Source of the DNA: Prevotella sp.
GTDB lineage: Bacteria > Bacteroidota > Bacteroidia > Bacteroidales > Bacteroidaceae
Direction: 5' to 3'
Assembly: GCA_016287755.1 (NCBI GenBank)
Contig: JAEEWT010000010.1
Location: 62,001 to 126,000 of the forward strand
DNA: 64,000 nucleotides
Part shown: positions 17,679-26,315 of the stretch, one piece after another
Layout: the number at the start of each line of letters is the position of its first letter
Numbering within the stretch: the stretch's first letter is position 1
Program-made: the position numbers and the translations under genes
The notes under the pieces: generated by a model
What the model was told of the DNA's origin: nothing
The model's input: only the letters and a program-made list of their open reading frames with translations
Database searches by the model: none

Positions 17679-18245
17679 ATGAAGAAATTAGTTTATGTAT
17701 TTGCAACCCTGCTGACACTGACCTGGGTGTCTTCGTGCAAGGAGCAGAAGAAGCCGGAGCCAGAGGTGGAGAACGACTCGACATTCGTGGAGATCGACTC
17801 GGTGGAAGACGTGAGCATCTACGGTCGTTGCGGTGACGGAACAGCCATGCATACGCTGGAACTGATTACCGATCAGGGTGATACGTTGTATATCGGCGTG
17901 AACGAAGACTCGGTGTCTAATGTGAAAGGCGGTATGGGCGTAGGCGACAGAATGGCAGTAACACTGGAATCGGAGGCTACCAACGATGAGCCGGCCAAGG
18001 CACGCGTGGTGGTGAACCTGACCACCCTGCTGGGTAAATGGGTGAGTCTGGATAAGTCGTTCGAGATCCAGGAAGGCGGCGTGGTGGTTTCGAATATCAC
18101 AGAGCCGAAACCGTTGGTAGACTGGAAGATATGCAACGGACGACTGGTTCTCTCTTCCGATACGTTCAGCATCTATGAGCTGGGTGCAGATAGTCTGTTC
18201 TTGGAGAACGAACGGGGTATCTATGCCTATAAACGACTCAAGTAA
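17679..18245 (+). CDS. Lipoprotein of unknown function
   Basis: The 188-residue protein starts MKKLVYVFATLLTLTWVSSC, a lipoprotein signal with lipobox-like VSSC and Cys20. The mature part is rich in Glu and Asp near the start (PEPEVENDSTF) and has beta-rich repeats (GRCGDGTAMHTLELITDQGD), with no recognised catalytic motif. The frame is open upstream to 17613, but the lipoprotein signal sets the start at 17679. Its TAA overlaps the ATG of rnz by one base, implying translational coupling. Confidence 0.8.
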   Translation: MKKLVYVFATLLTLTWVSSCKEQKKPEPEVENDSTFVEIDSVEDVSIYGRCGDGTAMHTLELITDQGDTLYIGVNEDSVSNVKGGMGVGDRMAVTLESEATNDEPAKARVVVNLTTLLGKWVSLDKSFEIQEGGVVVSNITEPKPLVDWKICNGRLVLSSDTFSIYELGADSLFLENERGIYAYKRLK

Positions 18246-19159
18246 TGCAGCCGTTCAGAGTATATATCCTTGGTTGCGGGAGTGCTTTGCCGACTCCTAA
18301 ACACATGGCCACATCGCAGGTGGTGGAGGTGCGCGACAAGCAGTTCATGATCGACTGCGGTGAAGGTACTCAGATACAGCTGCGGCGCTCACACATCAAC
18401 TTCAACCGCTTACACGCTGTGTTCATCTCGCATCTGCATGGTGACCACTGCTTCGGACTGATTGGTATGATCAGTACCTTTGGTATGCTGGGACGAACGG
18501 CTCCCTTGCATGTCTATGCACCTGGAGAACTGGAACCGATGCTGAAGGCACAGATGGATATGTTCTGCAACGGACTGGAGTATGAGGTGGTGTTCCATGC
18601 CGTGGATACAACGCTTCAGCAGGTGATCTACGAGGATAAGAGCGTGACTGTGGAGACCATTCCGCTCGAGCACCGTGTGCCCTGCTGTGGCTATCTGTTC
18701 CGTGAGAAACCCACACTGCCGCATATCCGTCGCGACATGATCGACTACCTGCAGATTCCTATCAGTCAGATCAACAACATCAAGGCTGGTGCCGGATGGG
18801 TGAAAGAGGATGGGGAAGTGGTGCCCCATGAACGACTGGTTACGCCGGCTGATCCGCCTCGTGCCTATGCCTTCTGTAGTGATACACGTTATATGCCCGA
18901 GTTATATAAGGTGGTTCAGGGGGTTGACATGCTCTATCATGAGAGTACGTACTGTGAAGACAGGGCCGACCGTGCCGAACTCTACCATCATAGTACAGCG
19001 GCTCAGGCGGCAACCGTGGCCCTGAAAGCGAACGTGAAGAAACTTATTTTGGGACATTATTCAGCAAGATATAACGATGAACAGCAGATTGTGAACGAAG
19101 CTCGAAAAGTGTTCCCGGAATCGTATCTGACAGCCGAAAATGATGTTTTTGAGCTGTGA
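18245..19159 (+). CDS. rnz: Ribonuclease Z (tRNA 3'-processing endonuclease)
   Basis: RNase Z is a zinc-dependent metallo-beta-lactamase-fold endonuclease that matures tRNA 3' ends. The 304-residue protein shows LGCGSALPTPKHMATSQVV at the start, the zinc motif SHLHGDHCFGL (about 60-70), the exosite/flexible-arm region, FCSDTRY and the late HYSARY motif. It overlaps the lipoprotein stop codon (TAATG). Length and motifs are normal. Confidence 0.95.
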   Translation: MQPFRVYILGCGSALPTPKHMATSQVVEVRDKQFMIDCGEGTQIQLRRSHINFNRLHAVFISHLHGDHCFGLIGMISTFGMLGRTAPLHVYAPGELEPMLKAQMDMFCNGLEYEVVFHAVDTTLQQVIYEDKSVTVETIPLEHRVPCCGYLFREKPTLPHIRRDMIDYLQIPISQINNIKAGAGWVKEDGEVVPHERLVTPADPPRAYAFCSDTRYMPELYKVVQGVDMLYHESTYCEDRADRAELYHHSTAAQAATVALKANVKKLILGHYSARYNDEQQIVNEARKVFPESYLTAENDVFEL

Positions 19160-19214
19160 TGACTGTTAAAATCATCTATTTTCTACAATTTTCTGAAAGA
19201 AAATGGTAAAAAAT

Positions 19215-19246
19215 GTTGCTGGATTCACAAAAACAATGTATATTTG
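19215..19246 (+). promoter_or_regulatory. Promoter of the envelope operon
   Basis: GTTG (19215-19218), 20-base spacer, TATATTTG (19239-19246), 18 bases before the ATG at 19265. The -33 box is one base off consensus. Confidence 0.5.
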
Positions 19247-19264
19247 CACAAAATATAAGCGCTT

Positions 19265-19573
19265 ATGAATAAAAGATTACTCATGATCACCCTTGCTGCA
19301 GCTCTGGTATTCGGCGTACCAGTGAGCATCATGGCGAACACTTCCATAGAGATCATAGAGCAGGAAATCGTTCAGCCGACTGTTGTGCTGCAGGGCAACA
19401 CCCTGCATGTGAACAACGCCAGCGGACAGATGCTTTATATCTATAATGTGGCTGGTGTACGCGTCATGAGCGTGAAAGTAGAAGGTGCAGAAAAAAGCTT
19501 TGAGCTGAGCTTGCCGAAAGGTTGCTACATCGTAAAGGTGGGCAAGGTGGTTCGCAAAATCTCCGTCAAATAG
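19265..19573 (+). CDS. Small secreted protein resembling a free-standing T9SS sorting tail
   Basis: The 102-residue protein has a signal peptide (about 1-24, ending MAN). The rest looks like a type IX secretion C-terminal sorting domain: LHVNNASGQMLYIYNVAGV, then VRVMSV, FELSLPKGCYIVKVG and a basic end (KVVRKISVK). These patterns normally sit at the end of large cargo proteins; here no cargo precedes them. It is the first gene of an operon ending at the terminator near 22650, 18 bases before the L,D-transpeptidase gene. It may be an anchor fragment or a small beta-sandwich protein; function unknown. Confidence 0.7.
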   Translation: MNKRLLMITLAAALVFGVPVSIMANTSIEIIEQEIVQPTVVLQGNTLHVNNASGQMLYIYNVAGVRVMSVKVEGAEKSFELSLPKGCYIVKVGKVVRKISVK

Positions 19574-19591
19574 TATTGACCTACACTCACC

Positions 19592-21124
19592 GTGTATAGA
19601 AAACTCATACTATTTCTTGTCCTGGCATGTATGTTTATATCATGTCAGGAAAAACAAGAGAATCCCAATAAGGCTTTAACTTTAGACGCTTTCTCTGAGC
19701 TGAGAAAGTCGGCCTTTTGTGTGGATGCACAGACGGTGAAAAAACATTTGCGACAACTGGCAAGGGAAGACAGCGGGAAGATGGTGGCCGACCGCCAGAC
19801 ACGAAGTCATTACTTAAACGGCCGCCCTTTGCTCTGGATTGACAGAATGGGAATAGACCAGCGGGCTGATTCCCTGATGGCGTACCTGGAAAAGGTGGAA
19901 GAAGGGGGACTATCATCGGGCGTGTTCCGACGTAAACAGCTCTCTATCGACATGAACAGGGCGCATAACATGGAGATGGGTGACAGCGTGGCTGATATCA
20001 ACAGGGTGTTCGCCCGACTGGAGTATAACCTCACCAAAGCGTTCCTGCGCTACTGCAGCGGTCAGCATTTCGGCTACCTGAATGCGGAATATGTGATGAA
20101 CCACTGCGACGTAAAGGACAGCGACTCGGTGCGCGTGACATACTACCAGCTGTTCGACATCAAGGTGAAACATCCTGACGAGAACTTCTTCAGTAAGGCC
20201 ATGCGGAAAATCCGGAACGACAGCGTGGCGCGTTTCCTCAAGGAGATACAGCCGAAGAATACGCTCTATCCTGCGCTGTGCAAGCGTTTGAAGGAAGGAG
20301 GACTGTCGGAGGCGCAACGACTGACAACGATCTGTAATATCGAACGTAGCAGATGGTATCTGGAGGATGCGCCTGAGCAACATAAGAAATATGTATTGGT
20401 GAATGTGCCTTCCTACCGACTGTTTGCCGTTTGTCCCGACTCTTCGATCTCGATGAGGGTGGGATGCGGCACCAGAAAGAGTAAGACACCTCTGCTCACC
20501 AGTAGGATACAGCGGATGGACCTGAATCCGAAATGGTTCGTGCCGCAGAGCATCGCCAAAGGCATTGTCTATAGTCATGGCTACCTGAAAAGGAATAACA
20601 TGTACATATACGACAAGAAGGAGGGGAAACTCGATGCTACGCGAGGCTCGTACAGCAGGATCATGGAAGGGAAACAGTATATCGTACAAGAGGGCGGACC
20701 GGGGAACTCGCTGGGAAGAATCATCTTCAGGTTCCCTAACAACCACGCGGTATATCTGCACGACACGTCAACACCGTGGTTCTTCCAACGCTCGTTCAGA
20801 GCTGTTAGTCATGGCTGCGTACGCGTACAAGAGCCCTTCCGACTGGCGCAGTTCCTGCTGAAGGATCCGGATGAGGAGCTGCTGGAGAAGATCAGGTATT
20901 CCATGAGCGCTAATCTGACGGCGGAGCAGAATGAAGATGTCGATACCAGTTTAATGGTTGACAAGAGTTTGTTGATTCATCAGGTGAAGGTAGAGCCGGA
21001 AATACCGCTCTTCATCACATACTATACAGTTTATCCCAATCAGGATGGGGTGCTGACAGAGTATCAGGACGTATATGGATACGACCGTGCGCTGAAGAAG
21101 CACTTAAAACCTTTTATTAATTAG
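19592..21124 (+). CDS. L,D-transpeptidase (YkuD domain), lipoprotein
   Basis: L,D-transpeptidases form 3-3 crosslinks in peptidoglycan or attach proteins to it. The 510-residue protein starts with GTG and has a lipoprotein signal (LVLACMFISC). A long helical region precedes the YkuD domain, which begins near KYVLVNVPSYRLFAV and contains the catalytic SHGCVRV with Cys409; HDTSTPWFF just upstream is the usual substrate-side motif. The organisation resembles YcbB/LdtD. It lies 18 bases after the T9SS-tail-like gene and 6 bases before the ECF sigma gene, within one operon. Confidence 0.9.
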   Translation: MYRKLILFLVLACMFISCQEKQENPNKALTLDAFSELRKSAFCVDAQTVKKHLRQLAREDSGKMVADRQTRSHYLNGRPLLWIDRMGIDQRADSLMAYLEKVEEGGLSSGVFRRKQLSIDMNRAHNMEMGDSVADINRVFARLEYNLTKAFLRYCSGQHFGYLNAEYVMNHCDVKDSDSVRVTYYQLFDIKVKHPDENFFSKAMRKIRNDSVARFLKEIQPKNTLYPALCKRLKEGGLSEAQRLTTICNIERSRWYLEDAPEQHKKYVLVNVPSYRLFAVCPDSSISMRVGCGTRKSKTPLLTSRIQRMDLNPKWFVPQSIAKGIVYSHGYLKRNNMYIYDKKEGKLDATRGSYSRIMEGKQYIVQEGGPGNSLGRIIFRFPNNHAVYLHDTSTPWFFQRSFRAVSHGCVRVQEPFRLAQFLLKDPDEELLEKIRYSMSANLTAEQNEDVDTSLMVDKSLLIHQVKVEPEIPLFITYYTVYPNQDGVLTEYQDVYGYDRALKKHLKPFIN

Positions 21125-21130
21125 TAATGC

Positions 21131-21706
21131 ATGGCAAAGCAATACGATGAAAACGAGGTTATGAAGATGCTCGGCGAGCCTGAAAACCAGCGCCGCGCCT
21201 TCGGAATAATCGTACAGCAGTACACTGAGACGCTGTACTGGAAGATCCGTCGTATCGTGCTCGACCATGATGATGCGAATGATGTGCTGCAGAATACATT
21301 CCTGAAAGCATGGAACAGCATAGGGGATTTCCAGAGTAAATCGAAAGTCTCTACATGGCTCTACCGCATCGCTATCAATGAGAGTCTGGACCACTTGCGC
21401 AAACAGCAGCACAAAATCAGTACGGACATGGATCTGTCGGTGGCCAACCGACTCATGGCTGATGACTATTTCGATGGTGATGATGCGCAGGCTTTGTTGC
21501 AGGAAGCAATCGCAGCACTGCCTGATGTACAGCGTACAGTGTTCACGCTGCGATACTATGACGAGATGAAATACAGCGAGCTTTCCAAGCTCACAGGAAC
21601 GAGCGAAGGAGCACTGAAAGCATCTTATCATATTGCAGTGAAAAAAATTTCTGAATATGTATTAAACCATTCCGCGAATACAACGTCTAATAAAAAAACT
21701 ATATAA
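21131..21706 (+). CDS. ECF-type RNA polymerase sigma factor
   Basis: The 191-residue protein has sigma region 2 (DHDDANDVLQNTFLKAWNS, then a DNA-melting WLYRIAINESLDHLRKQ) and region 4 (LPDVQRTVFTLRYYDEMKYS and TGTSEGALKASYHIAVKKI). ECF sigma factors are usually held by a membrane anti-sigma factor; the next gene, 2 bases away, has one membrane segment and fits that role. The context (transpeptidase before, CpxP/Spy-like protein after) suggests control of an envelope response. Confidence 0.93.
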   Translation: MAKQYDENEVMKMLGEPENQRRAFGIIVQQYTETLYWKIRRIVLDHDDANDVLQNTFLKAWNSIGDFQSKSKVSTWLYRIAINESLDHLRKQQHKISTDMDLSVANRLMADDYFDGDDAQALLQEAIAALPDVQRTVFTLRYYDEMKYSELSKLTGTSEGALKASYHIAVKKISEYVLNHSANTTSNKKTI

Positions 21707-21708
21707 AA

Positions 21709-22128
21709 ATGACAGAGGATATACTCAAACAGAAATTTGGTCAGCAGAACCATTTCCAAGTGCCTGAAGGGTATTTCGACAAGTTTATGACGGATATCAT
21801 GCAGCAGTTGCCGGAGGAGAAAACAACGGCAATTGAAGTGAATTTGTCTGAGACTAAGAGTACCAAGAGGGCATGGATTAGGCCTATGCGGCGACTGGCC
21901 ATTGCTGCAAGTTTCGCAGCGCTGTTATTCGGTGCCGCTACGTATTATACTTCGATGAGTGGAAACCAGAGCCATCAGGCATCTTCTGAAATGCAGACTG
22001 CCAAGATGGAAAAGGCAACCGACTCTAAGTCCGCTAATGCTGAAAATGACGAATATTATCTTGATGAAATGGCTGACTATGCCATGCTCGATAATTCGGA
22101 CATCTATGCTTATCTGATTGAGAATTGA
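21709..22128 (+). CDS. Single-pass membrane protein, probable anti-sigma factor
   Basis: This 139-residue protein has a cytoplasmic N-terminal segment (with VPEGYFDKFMTDIMQQLP, a motif common in Bacteroidetes anti-sigma candidates), one membrane helix (about 63-82) and an acidic C-terminal part ending YAMLDNSDIYAYLIEN. It has no enzymatic motif. The anti-sigma role is inferred from the single membrane segment and the 2-base spacing after the sigma gene. Confidence 0.75.
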   Translation: MTEDILKQKFGQQNHFQVPEGYFDKFMTDIMQQLPEEKTTAIEVNLSETKSTKRAWIRPMRRLAIAASFAALLFGAATYYTSMSGNQSHQASSEMQTAKMEKATDSKSANAENDEYYLDEMADYAMLDNSDIYAYLIEN

Positions 22129-22143
22129 TAAACGGAGTACTTA

Positions 22144-22635
22144 ATGAGAAAGGTATTGATCTTATGGGTGACGATGATGCTCAGTTGTGCTGCCTATGCC
22201 CAACAGTGGGGACAGCAACCGGGTAGATTCGACCCGCAGCGTTTCCAGAAAGAGCTCGAGCAGTTCATCACCAAGGAGGCAGGACTGACCCCGAAAGAGG
22301 CAGCTGCTTTCTTCCCGGTATATCGGGAGATGATGAACAAGCAGCGTGCGGTGTATACGCAGGCTGCCCGCTACCGCTATATGAAACCGAAAGACAATGC
22401 GGAATGCAAGAAGGTCATCCTTCGCCGGGATGAACTCGACCTGCAAGTGAAAGAGATTCAGAAGACTTACCACGAGAAGTTCCTGAAGATCATTCCTGCC
22501 ACAAAGGTCTTCGATGTGATCAATGCGGAAGATAATTTCCATAGACAATCACTCCGCTGGGTAGGAGGAAGAAATCCCCAACCTCCAGGAAGGAACGGAC
22601 AGTTCCCCGCCCGCCCGAACAGTGGAAGGAAATAA
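22144..22635 (+). CDS. Periplasmic CpxP/Spy-like protein
   Basis: The 163-residue protein has a signal peptide (about 1-20, ending AYA) and an all-helical body (EQFITKEAGLTPKEAAAFFPVYREMMNKQR) resembling CpxP/Spy/zinc-resistance helical hairpins, where helices around an xLTxxQ-like turn act as chaperone or sensor. The tail is Pro/Gly/Arg-rich (GGRNPQPPGRNGQFPARP). Assignment is by pattern, not close similarity. It ends the operon, with a terminator 15 bases later. Confidence 0.65.
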   Translation: MRKVLILWVTMMLSCAAYAQQWGQQPGRFDPQRFQKELEQFITKEAGLTPKEAAAFFPVYREMMNKQRAVYTQAARYRYMKPKDNAECKKVILRRDELDLQVKEIQKTYHEKFLKIIPATKVFDVINAEDNFHRQSLRWVGGRNPQPPGRNGQFPARPNSGRK

Positions 22636-22649
22636 TCAAAGAATAAAAG

Positions 22650-22679
22650 AATAACACAAGAAATTGTGTTATTTTTTTT
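22650..22679 (+). terminator. Intrinsic terminator of the envelope operon
   Basis: AATAACACAA and TTGTGTTATT arms around GAAA, followed by a run of eight or more T. The last T-run bases also supply the TTTG (-33) box of the next gene's promoter. Confidence 0.85.
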
Positions 22680-22707
22680 GTTATATACAGTTTTTGTCGT
22701 ACCTTTG
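22677..22707 (+). promoter_or_regulatory. Promoter of the LysM glucosaminidase gene
   Basis: TTTG (22677-22680), 19-base spacer, TACCTTTG (22700-22707), only 6 bases before the ATG at 22714. The leader is therefore almost absent, and the -33 box overlaps the upstream terminator's T-run. Confidence 0.7.
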
Positions 22708-22713
22708 TCACTC

Positions 22714-23643
22714 ATGATACGGTTCACGAATTACAGCTTACGGAATATATTGTTCCTGTTCCTCATGACAGGTTCTGTTTCTACTGTTGCCCAGCAGCAG
22801 AAATGGAACCAGCGTTACCAGACATATATCGACCAGTATCGCGACATGGCGATCGAGCAGATGCTGCGTAACAAGATTCCAGCCAGTATCACATTGGCGC
22901 AAGGAATCCTGGAAAGCGGTGCTGGAAACAGTGAACTGGTGAAGAAAGGGAATAACCATTTCGGTATTAAGTGTCACGGATGGACAGGTAGGACGGTTCA
23001 TAAGGATGATGATGCCAAACAGGAGTGCTTCCGTGCATATAATAATGCACAGGAGAGTTATGAGGACCATAGTAAGTTCCTGACCAAGAACAAACGATAC
23101 AGTCAGCTGTTCTCTCTCTCCATCACGGATTACAAAGGATGGGCGCACGGACTGAAGGCGTGTGGCTATGCTACGAACCCGAACTATGCACCGATGCTGA
23201 TCAACCTTATCGAACTGTACAAGCTCTATGAGTACGACCGTGCCAAGAGCTATGACAAGTTCATGGCGCAGAACTCAGGACATAGACAGGACGGATTCCT
23301 ACACCCTATACATATATATAATAAGAACTATTTCCTTCAGGCCAGGAAAGGGGATACCTTTAAGGCGATTGGTAAGGAGATCGGTATCAGCGGGAAGAAG
23401 ATTGCCAAGTATAACGAACGTGACTACAATTCACCGCTTGTAGAGAACGAAATGATCTGGCTCAAAAAGAAACAGAAAAAGGCCGAGGCTTCCTATAAGA
23501 AACGTCCGCATCGTGTGAAGGCAGGCGAGAGCATGTATTCCATCGCCCAGTATTATGGTATCCGACTGAAGAGTCTGTATAAGATGAATAAGCTGAGTCC
23601 TGACTATGAGTTGAAGGTGGGAGATGAACTTAGGGTGCGATAG
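22714..23643 (+). CDS. N-acetylglucosaminidase with C-terminal LysM domains
   Basis: The 309-residue secreted peptidoglycan hydrolase has a signal peptide (about 1-27, ending TVAQ). A GH73 mannosyl-glycoprotein endo-beta-N-acetylglucosaminidase-like domain (about 30-180) contains IPASITLAQGILESGAGNSE with the catalytic Glu, then NNHFGIKCHGW and YEDHSKFL. LysM-type segments follow (FLQARKGDTFKAIGKEIGI and HRVKAGESMYSIAQYYGI). The frame is open from 22666, but the signal peptide and the promoter position support 22714. It lies directly behind the envelope operon with its own promoter. Confidence 0.9.
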   Translation: MIRFTNYSLRNILFLFLMTGSVSTVAQQQKWNQRYQTYIDQYRDMAIEQMLRNKIPASITLAQGILESGAGNSELVKKGNNHFGIKCHGWTGRTVHKDDDAKQECFRAYNNAQESYEDHSKFLTKNKRYSQLFSLSITDYKGWAHGLKACGYATNPNYAPMLINLIELYKLYEYDRAKSYDKFMAQNSGHRQDGFLHPIHIYNKNYFLQARKGDTFKAIGKEIGISGKKIAKYNERDYNSPLVENEMIWLKKKQKKAEASYKKRPHRVKAGESMYSIAQYYGIRLKSLYKMNKLSPDYELKVGDELRVR

Positions 23644-23672
23644 TGCATCAAATCAATAAGAAAGAAGCGAAG

Positions 23673-23780
23673 AAATTTGGCTTTTCGCTCGACTTTTCGT
23701 AACTTTGGCTCGCCGAAATTACTCAGCACTCGGAAAAGCACAAATAAATTTGGCTTTTCTCTCGATTTTTCGTAACTTTG
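23673..23780. repeat. Tandem promoter-bearing repeat before pheT
   Basis: Two 35-base copies (23673-23707 and 23746-23780) share AAATTTGGCTTTTC, a CTCG segment and TTTTTCGTAACTTTG-like ends. Each contains TTTG, about 20 bases, then TAACTTTG. Between them lies GGCTCGCCGAAATTACTC and CAGCACTCGG. The same block occurs in reverse at 41982-42160 before the MFS gene, so this is a dispersed repeat family. Confidence 0.75.
23749..23780 (+). promoter_or_regulatory. pheT promoter inside the dispersed repeat
   Basis: TTTG (23749-23752), 20-base spacer, TAACTTTG (23773-23780), 34 bases above the ATG at 23815. An upstream copy (TTTG 23676-23679, TAACTTTG 23700-23707) could be a second start. Confidence 0.65.
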
Positions 23781-23814
23781 CACCCGTTTTTAGAGAATAT
23801 CAATAATCATTGCA

Positions 23815-26280
23815 ATGAATATTTCATATAAATGGCTGAAAGAGTATGTTGACTTTGACCTGACTCCGCAGGAAGTGTGCGATGCGCTGACTTCCGAGGG
23901 TCTGGAAGTTGACGCACTGGAAGAGGTACAAAGCATTAAAGGAGGACTCAAAGGATTGTATGTAGGTAAGGTGCTTACCTGTGAGATGCACCCCAATTCT
24001 GACCATCTTCATGTAACCACTGTTGACTTAGGTAAGGGCGAGCCTTCACAGATTGTCTGTGGCGCGCCTAACGTGGCTGCAGGACAGAAGGTGATCGTGG
24101 CTGATCTGGGCTGCGTGCTTTATGATGGCGACAAGGAGTTCGTGATCAAGAAGAGTAAGCTGCGTGGCGTGGAGAGCAACGGTATGATCTGTGCCGAGGA
24201 TGAAATCGGTATAGGTACGAGTCATGCGGGTATCATCGTACTGCCCGAGGATGCTGTTGTAGGTACTCCTGCTGCTGAATACTATCACCTGGAGAGCGAT
24301 TGGCTCATCGAGGTGGATATCACGGCTAACCGTGCTGATGCGCTCTCACATTGGGGCGTGGCCCGCGACTTGTATGCGTGGCTGAAGCAGAACGGTTATC
24401 AGACATCCCTGCATCGTCCCGACTGCAGCAAGTTTGTCGTTGACAACGAATCACTGCCTGTTGAGGTGGTGATCGAGAACAACGAGGCTTGCAAGCGCTA
24501 TGCTTGCGTGAGCATCACTGATTGTGAAGTGAAGGAGAGTCCGGAGTGGTTGAAGAACAAGCTCAACACCATCGGTCTCCGTCCTATCAACAATATCGTG
24601 GACATCACCAACTACATCATGATGGCCTACGGTCAGCCACTCCACTGCTTCGATGCAGATATGGTTACCGGTCATAAGATTGTGGTGAAGACCATGCCCG
24701 AGGGTACGAAGTTCGTGACGCTCGACGGTGTGGAGCACAGTCTGTCCGACAAGGATCTGGCCATCTGCAATGCGGAGGAGCCGATGTGTATAGCTGGTGT
24801 GTTCGGTGGAAAGGGTAGTGGTACGTATGAGACAACCACCAACGTGGTGCTCGAGAGTGCTTACTTCCATCCCACATGGATCCGCAAGAGTGCCCGTCGT
24901 CATGGACTGAGCACCGATTCCAGCTTCCGCTTCGAGCGTGGTATTGATCCCAATGGAACCATCTACGCATTGCAGCAGGCTGCCATCCTTTGTAAGGAAC
25001 TGGCCAACGGTAAGGTAAGCATGCAGATCAAGGATGTGTATCCCAATCCGCTGCCCGACTTCCCCGTTGACTTGAAGTACGACTATGTGCACCAGTTGGT
25101 GGGTAAGGTTATTCCGGTGGAGACCATCAAGAGCATCGTAACCAGTCTGGAGATGCGCATTGAGAAAGAGGATGCGGAAGGACTGCAACTGGTTGTTCCC
25201 GCATACCGCGTGGATGTGCAGCGTCCTTGTGATGTGGTGGAGGATATCCTTCGCGTGTATGGATATAATAATGTGGAGATTCCCACACAGTTGAAGTCAT
25301 CTCTTGTGAACAAGGGCGATGAGGACCAGAAGCATCTGCTGGAGAACCTGATCGGTGAACAGCTGGTAGGATGCGGCTTCAATGAGATTCTGAACAACTC
25401 GCTGACCAAGGCTGCTTACTACGATGGACTGGAGAACAGCTTCAATACAGAGAACCTGGTAAGAATCATGAATCCGCTGAGCTCCGACCTGAACGTGATG
25501 CGCCTGAGCATCTTGTTCGGCGGTATGGAAAGCATTGCACATAACGTGAACCGCAAGAGTGCGAACCTGAAGTTCTTCGAGTTCGGCAACACCTATTTCT
25601 ATTCACCTGAAAAGGCTGATGCAGAGAACCCGATGAACGCCTACAAGGAGGAGACTCATCTGGGCTTGTGGGTAACTGGTAAGCGTGTGGAAGGCTCATG
25701 GGCTCATCCTGATGAGCAGAGCTCGTTCTTCGAGCTGAAGGCATATGTGCTGAATATCCTGCGTCGTATCGGACTGCCTATCGGTGCTGTTGTCTTCAAG
25801 GAGAGCAAGGGTGATATCCTGTCAAAGGGTATGGTCATCGAGAACCGTGGCGGAAAGCTGCTGGGTGAACTGGGTATCGTATCCAAGAAGGTGGCAAAGC
25901 GCTGTGATGTGGACGCCGAGGTGTATTTCGCCGACTTGAACTGGACTGCCTTGACAAAGGCTGTTCGTAAGAATAGTGTGTCTTACACGGAGATCAGTAA
26001 GTATCCTGCCGTGAGTCGTGACCTGGCGTTGCTGATTGATAAGGATGTGGAGTTCTCTCGCATTGAGCAGATTGCCTACCAGACGGAGAGGAAATTGCTG
26101 AAGAAAGTGGAGCTGTTCGATGTCTATGAGGGTAAGAACCTTCCTGCAGGTAAGAAGAGCTACGCTGTGAATTTCATCCTCCAGGACGAGGAGAAGACCA
26201 TGGGTGACAAGCAGATCGATGCGATCATGCAGAAACTCATCACCAATATTAAGAAACAGCTCAACGCAGAGCTGAGATAA
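23815..26280 (+). CDS. pheT: Phenylalanyl-tRNA synthetase beta subunit
   Basis: PheT forms the alpha2beta2 synthetase that charges tRNA-Phe; this subunit carries tRNA-recognition and editing functions. The 821-residue protein has the N-terminal tRNA-binding OB domain (MHPNSDHLHVTTVDLG, VCGAPNV), B3/B4 editing region (NNIVDITNYIMMAYGQPLHCFDAD), B5, and the C-terminal anticodon-binding ferredoxin-like domain (SKYPAVSRDLALLIDKDVEF). Full length and normal. The alpha subunit is not nearby. Confidence 0.97.
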   Translation: MNISYKWLKEYVDFDLTPQEVCDALTSEGLEVDALEEVQSIKGGLKGLYVGKVLTCEMHPNSDHLHVTTVDLGKGEPSQIVCGAPNVAAGQKVIVADLGCVLYDGDKEFVIKKSKLRGVESNGMICAEDEIGIGTSHAGIIVLPEDAVVGTPAAEYYHLESDWLIEVDITANRADALSHWGVARDLYAWLKQNGYQTSLHRPDCSKFVVDNESLPVEVVIENNEACKRYACVSITDCEVKESPEWLKNKLNTIGLRPINNIVDITNYIMMAYGQPLHCFDADMVTGHKIVVKTMPEGTKFVTLDGVEHSLSDKDLAICNAEEPMCIAGVFGGKGSGTYETTTNVVLESAYFHPTWIRKSARRHGLSTDSSFRFERGIDPNGTIYALQQAAILCKELANGKVSMQIKDVYPNPLPDFPVDLKYDYVHQLVGKVIPVETIKSIVTSLEMRIEKEDAEGLQLVVPAYRVDVQRPCDVVEDILRVYGYNNVEIPTQLKSSLVNKGDEDQKHLLENLIGEQLVGCGFNEILNNSLTKAAYYDGLENSFNTENLVRIMNPLSSDLNVMRLSILFGGMESIAHNVNRKSANLKFFEFGNTYFYSPEKADAENPMNAYKEETHLGLWVTGKRVEGSWAHPDEQSSFFELKAYVLNILRRIGLPIGAVVFKESKGDILSKGMVIENRGGKLLGELGIVSKKVAKRCDVDAEVYFADLNWTALTKAVRKNSVSYTEISKYPAVSRDLALLIDKDVEFSRIEQIAYQTERKLLKKVELFDVYEGKNLPAGKKSYAVNFILQDEEKTMGDKQIDAIMQKLITNIKKQLNAELR

Positions 26281-26315
26281 TTATGAATTATGAATTACTA
26301 ATTATGCATTAGAAT

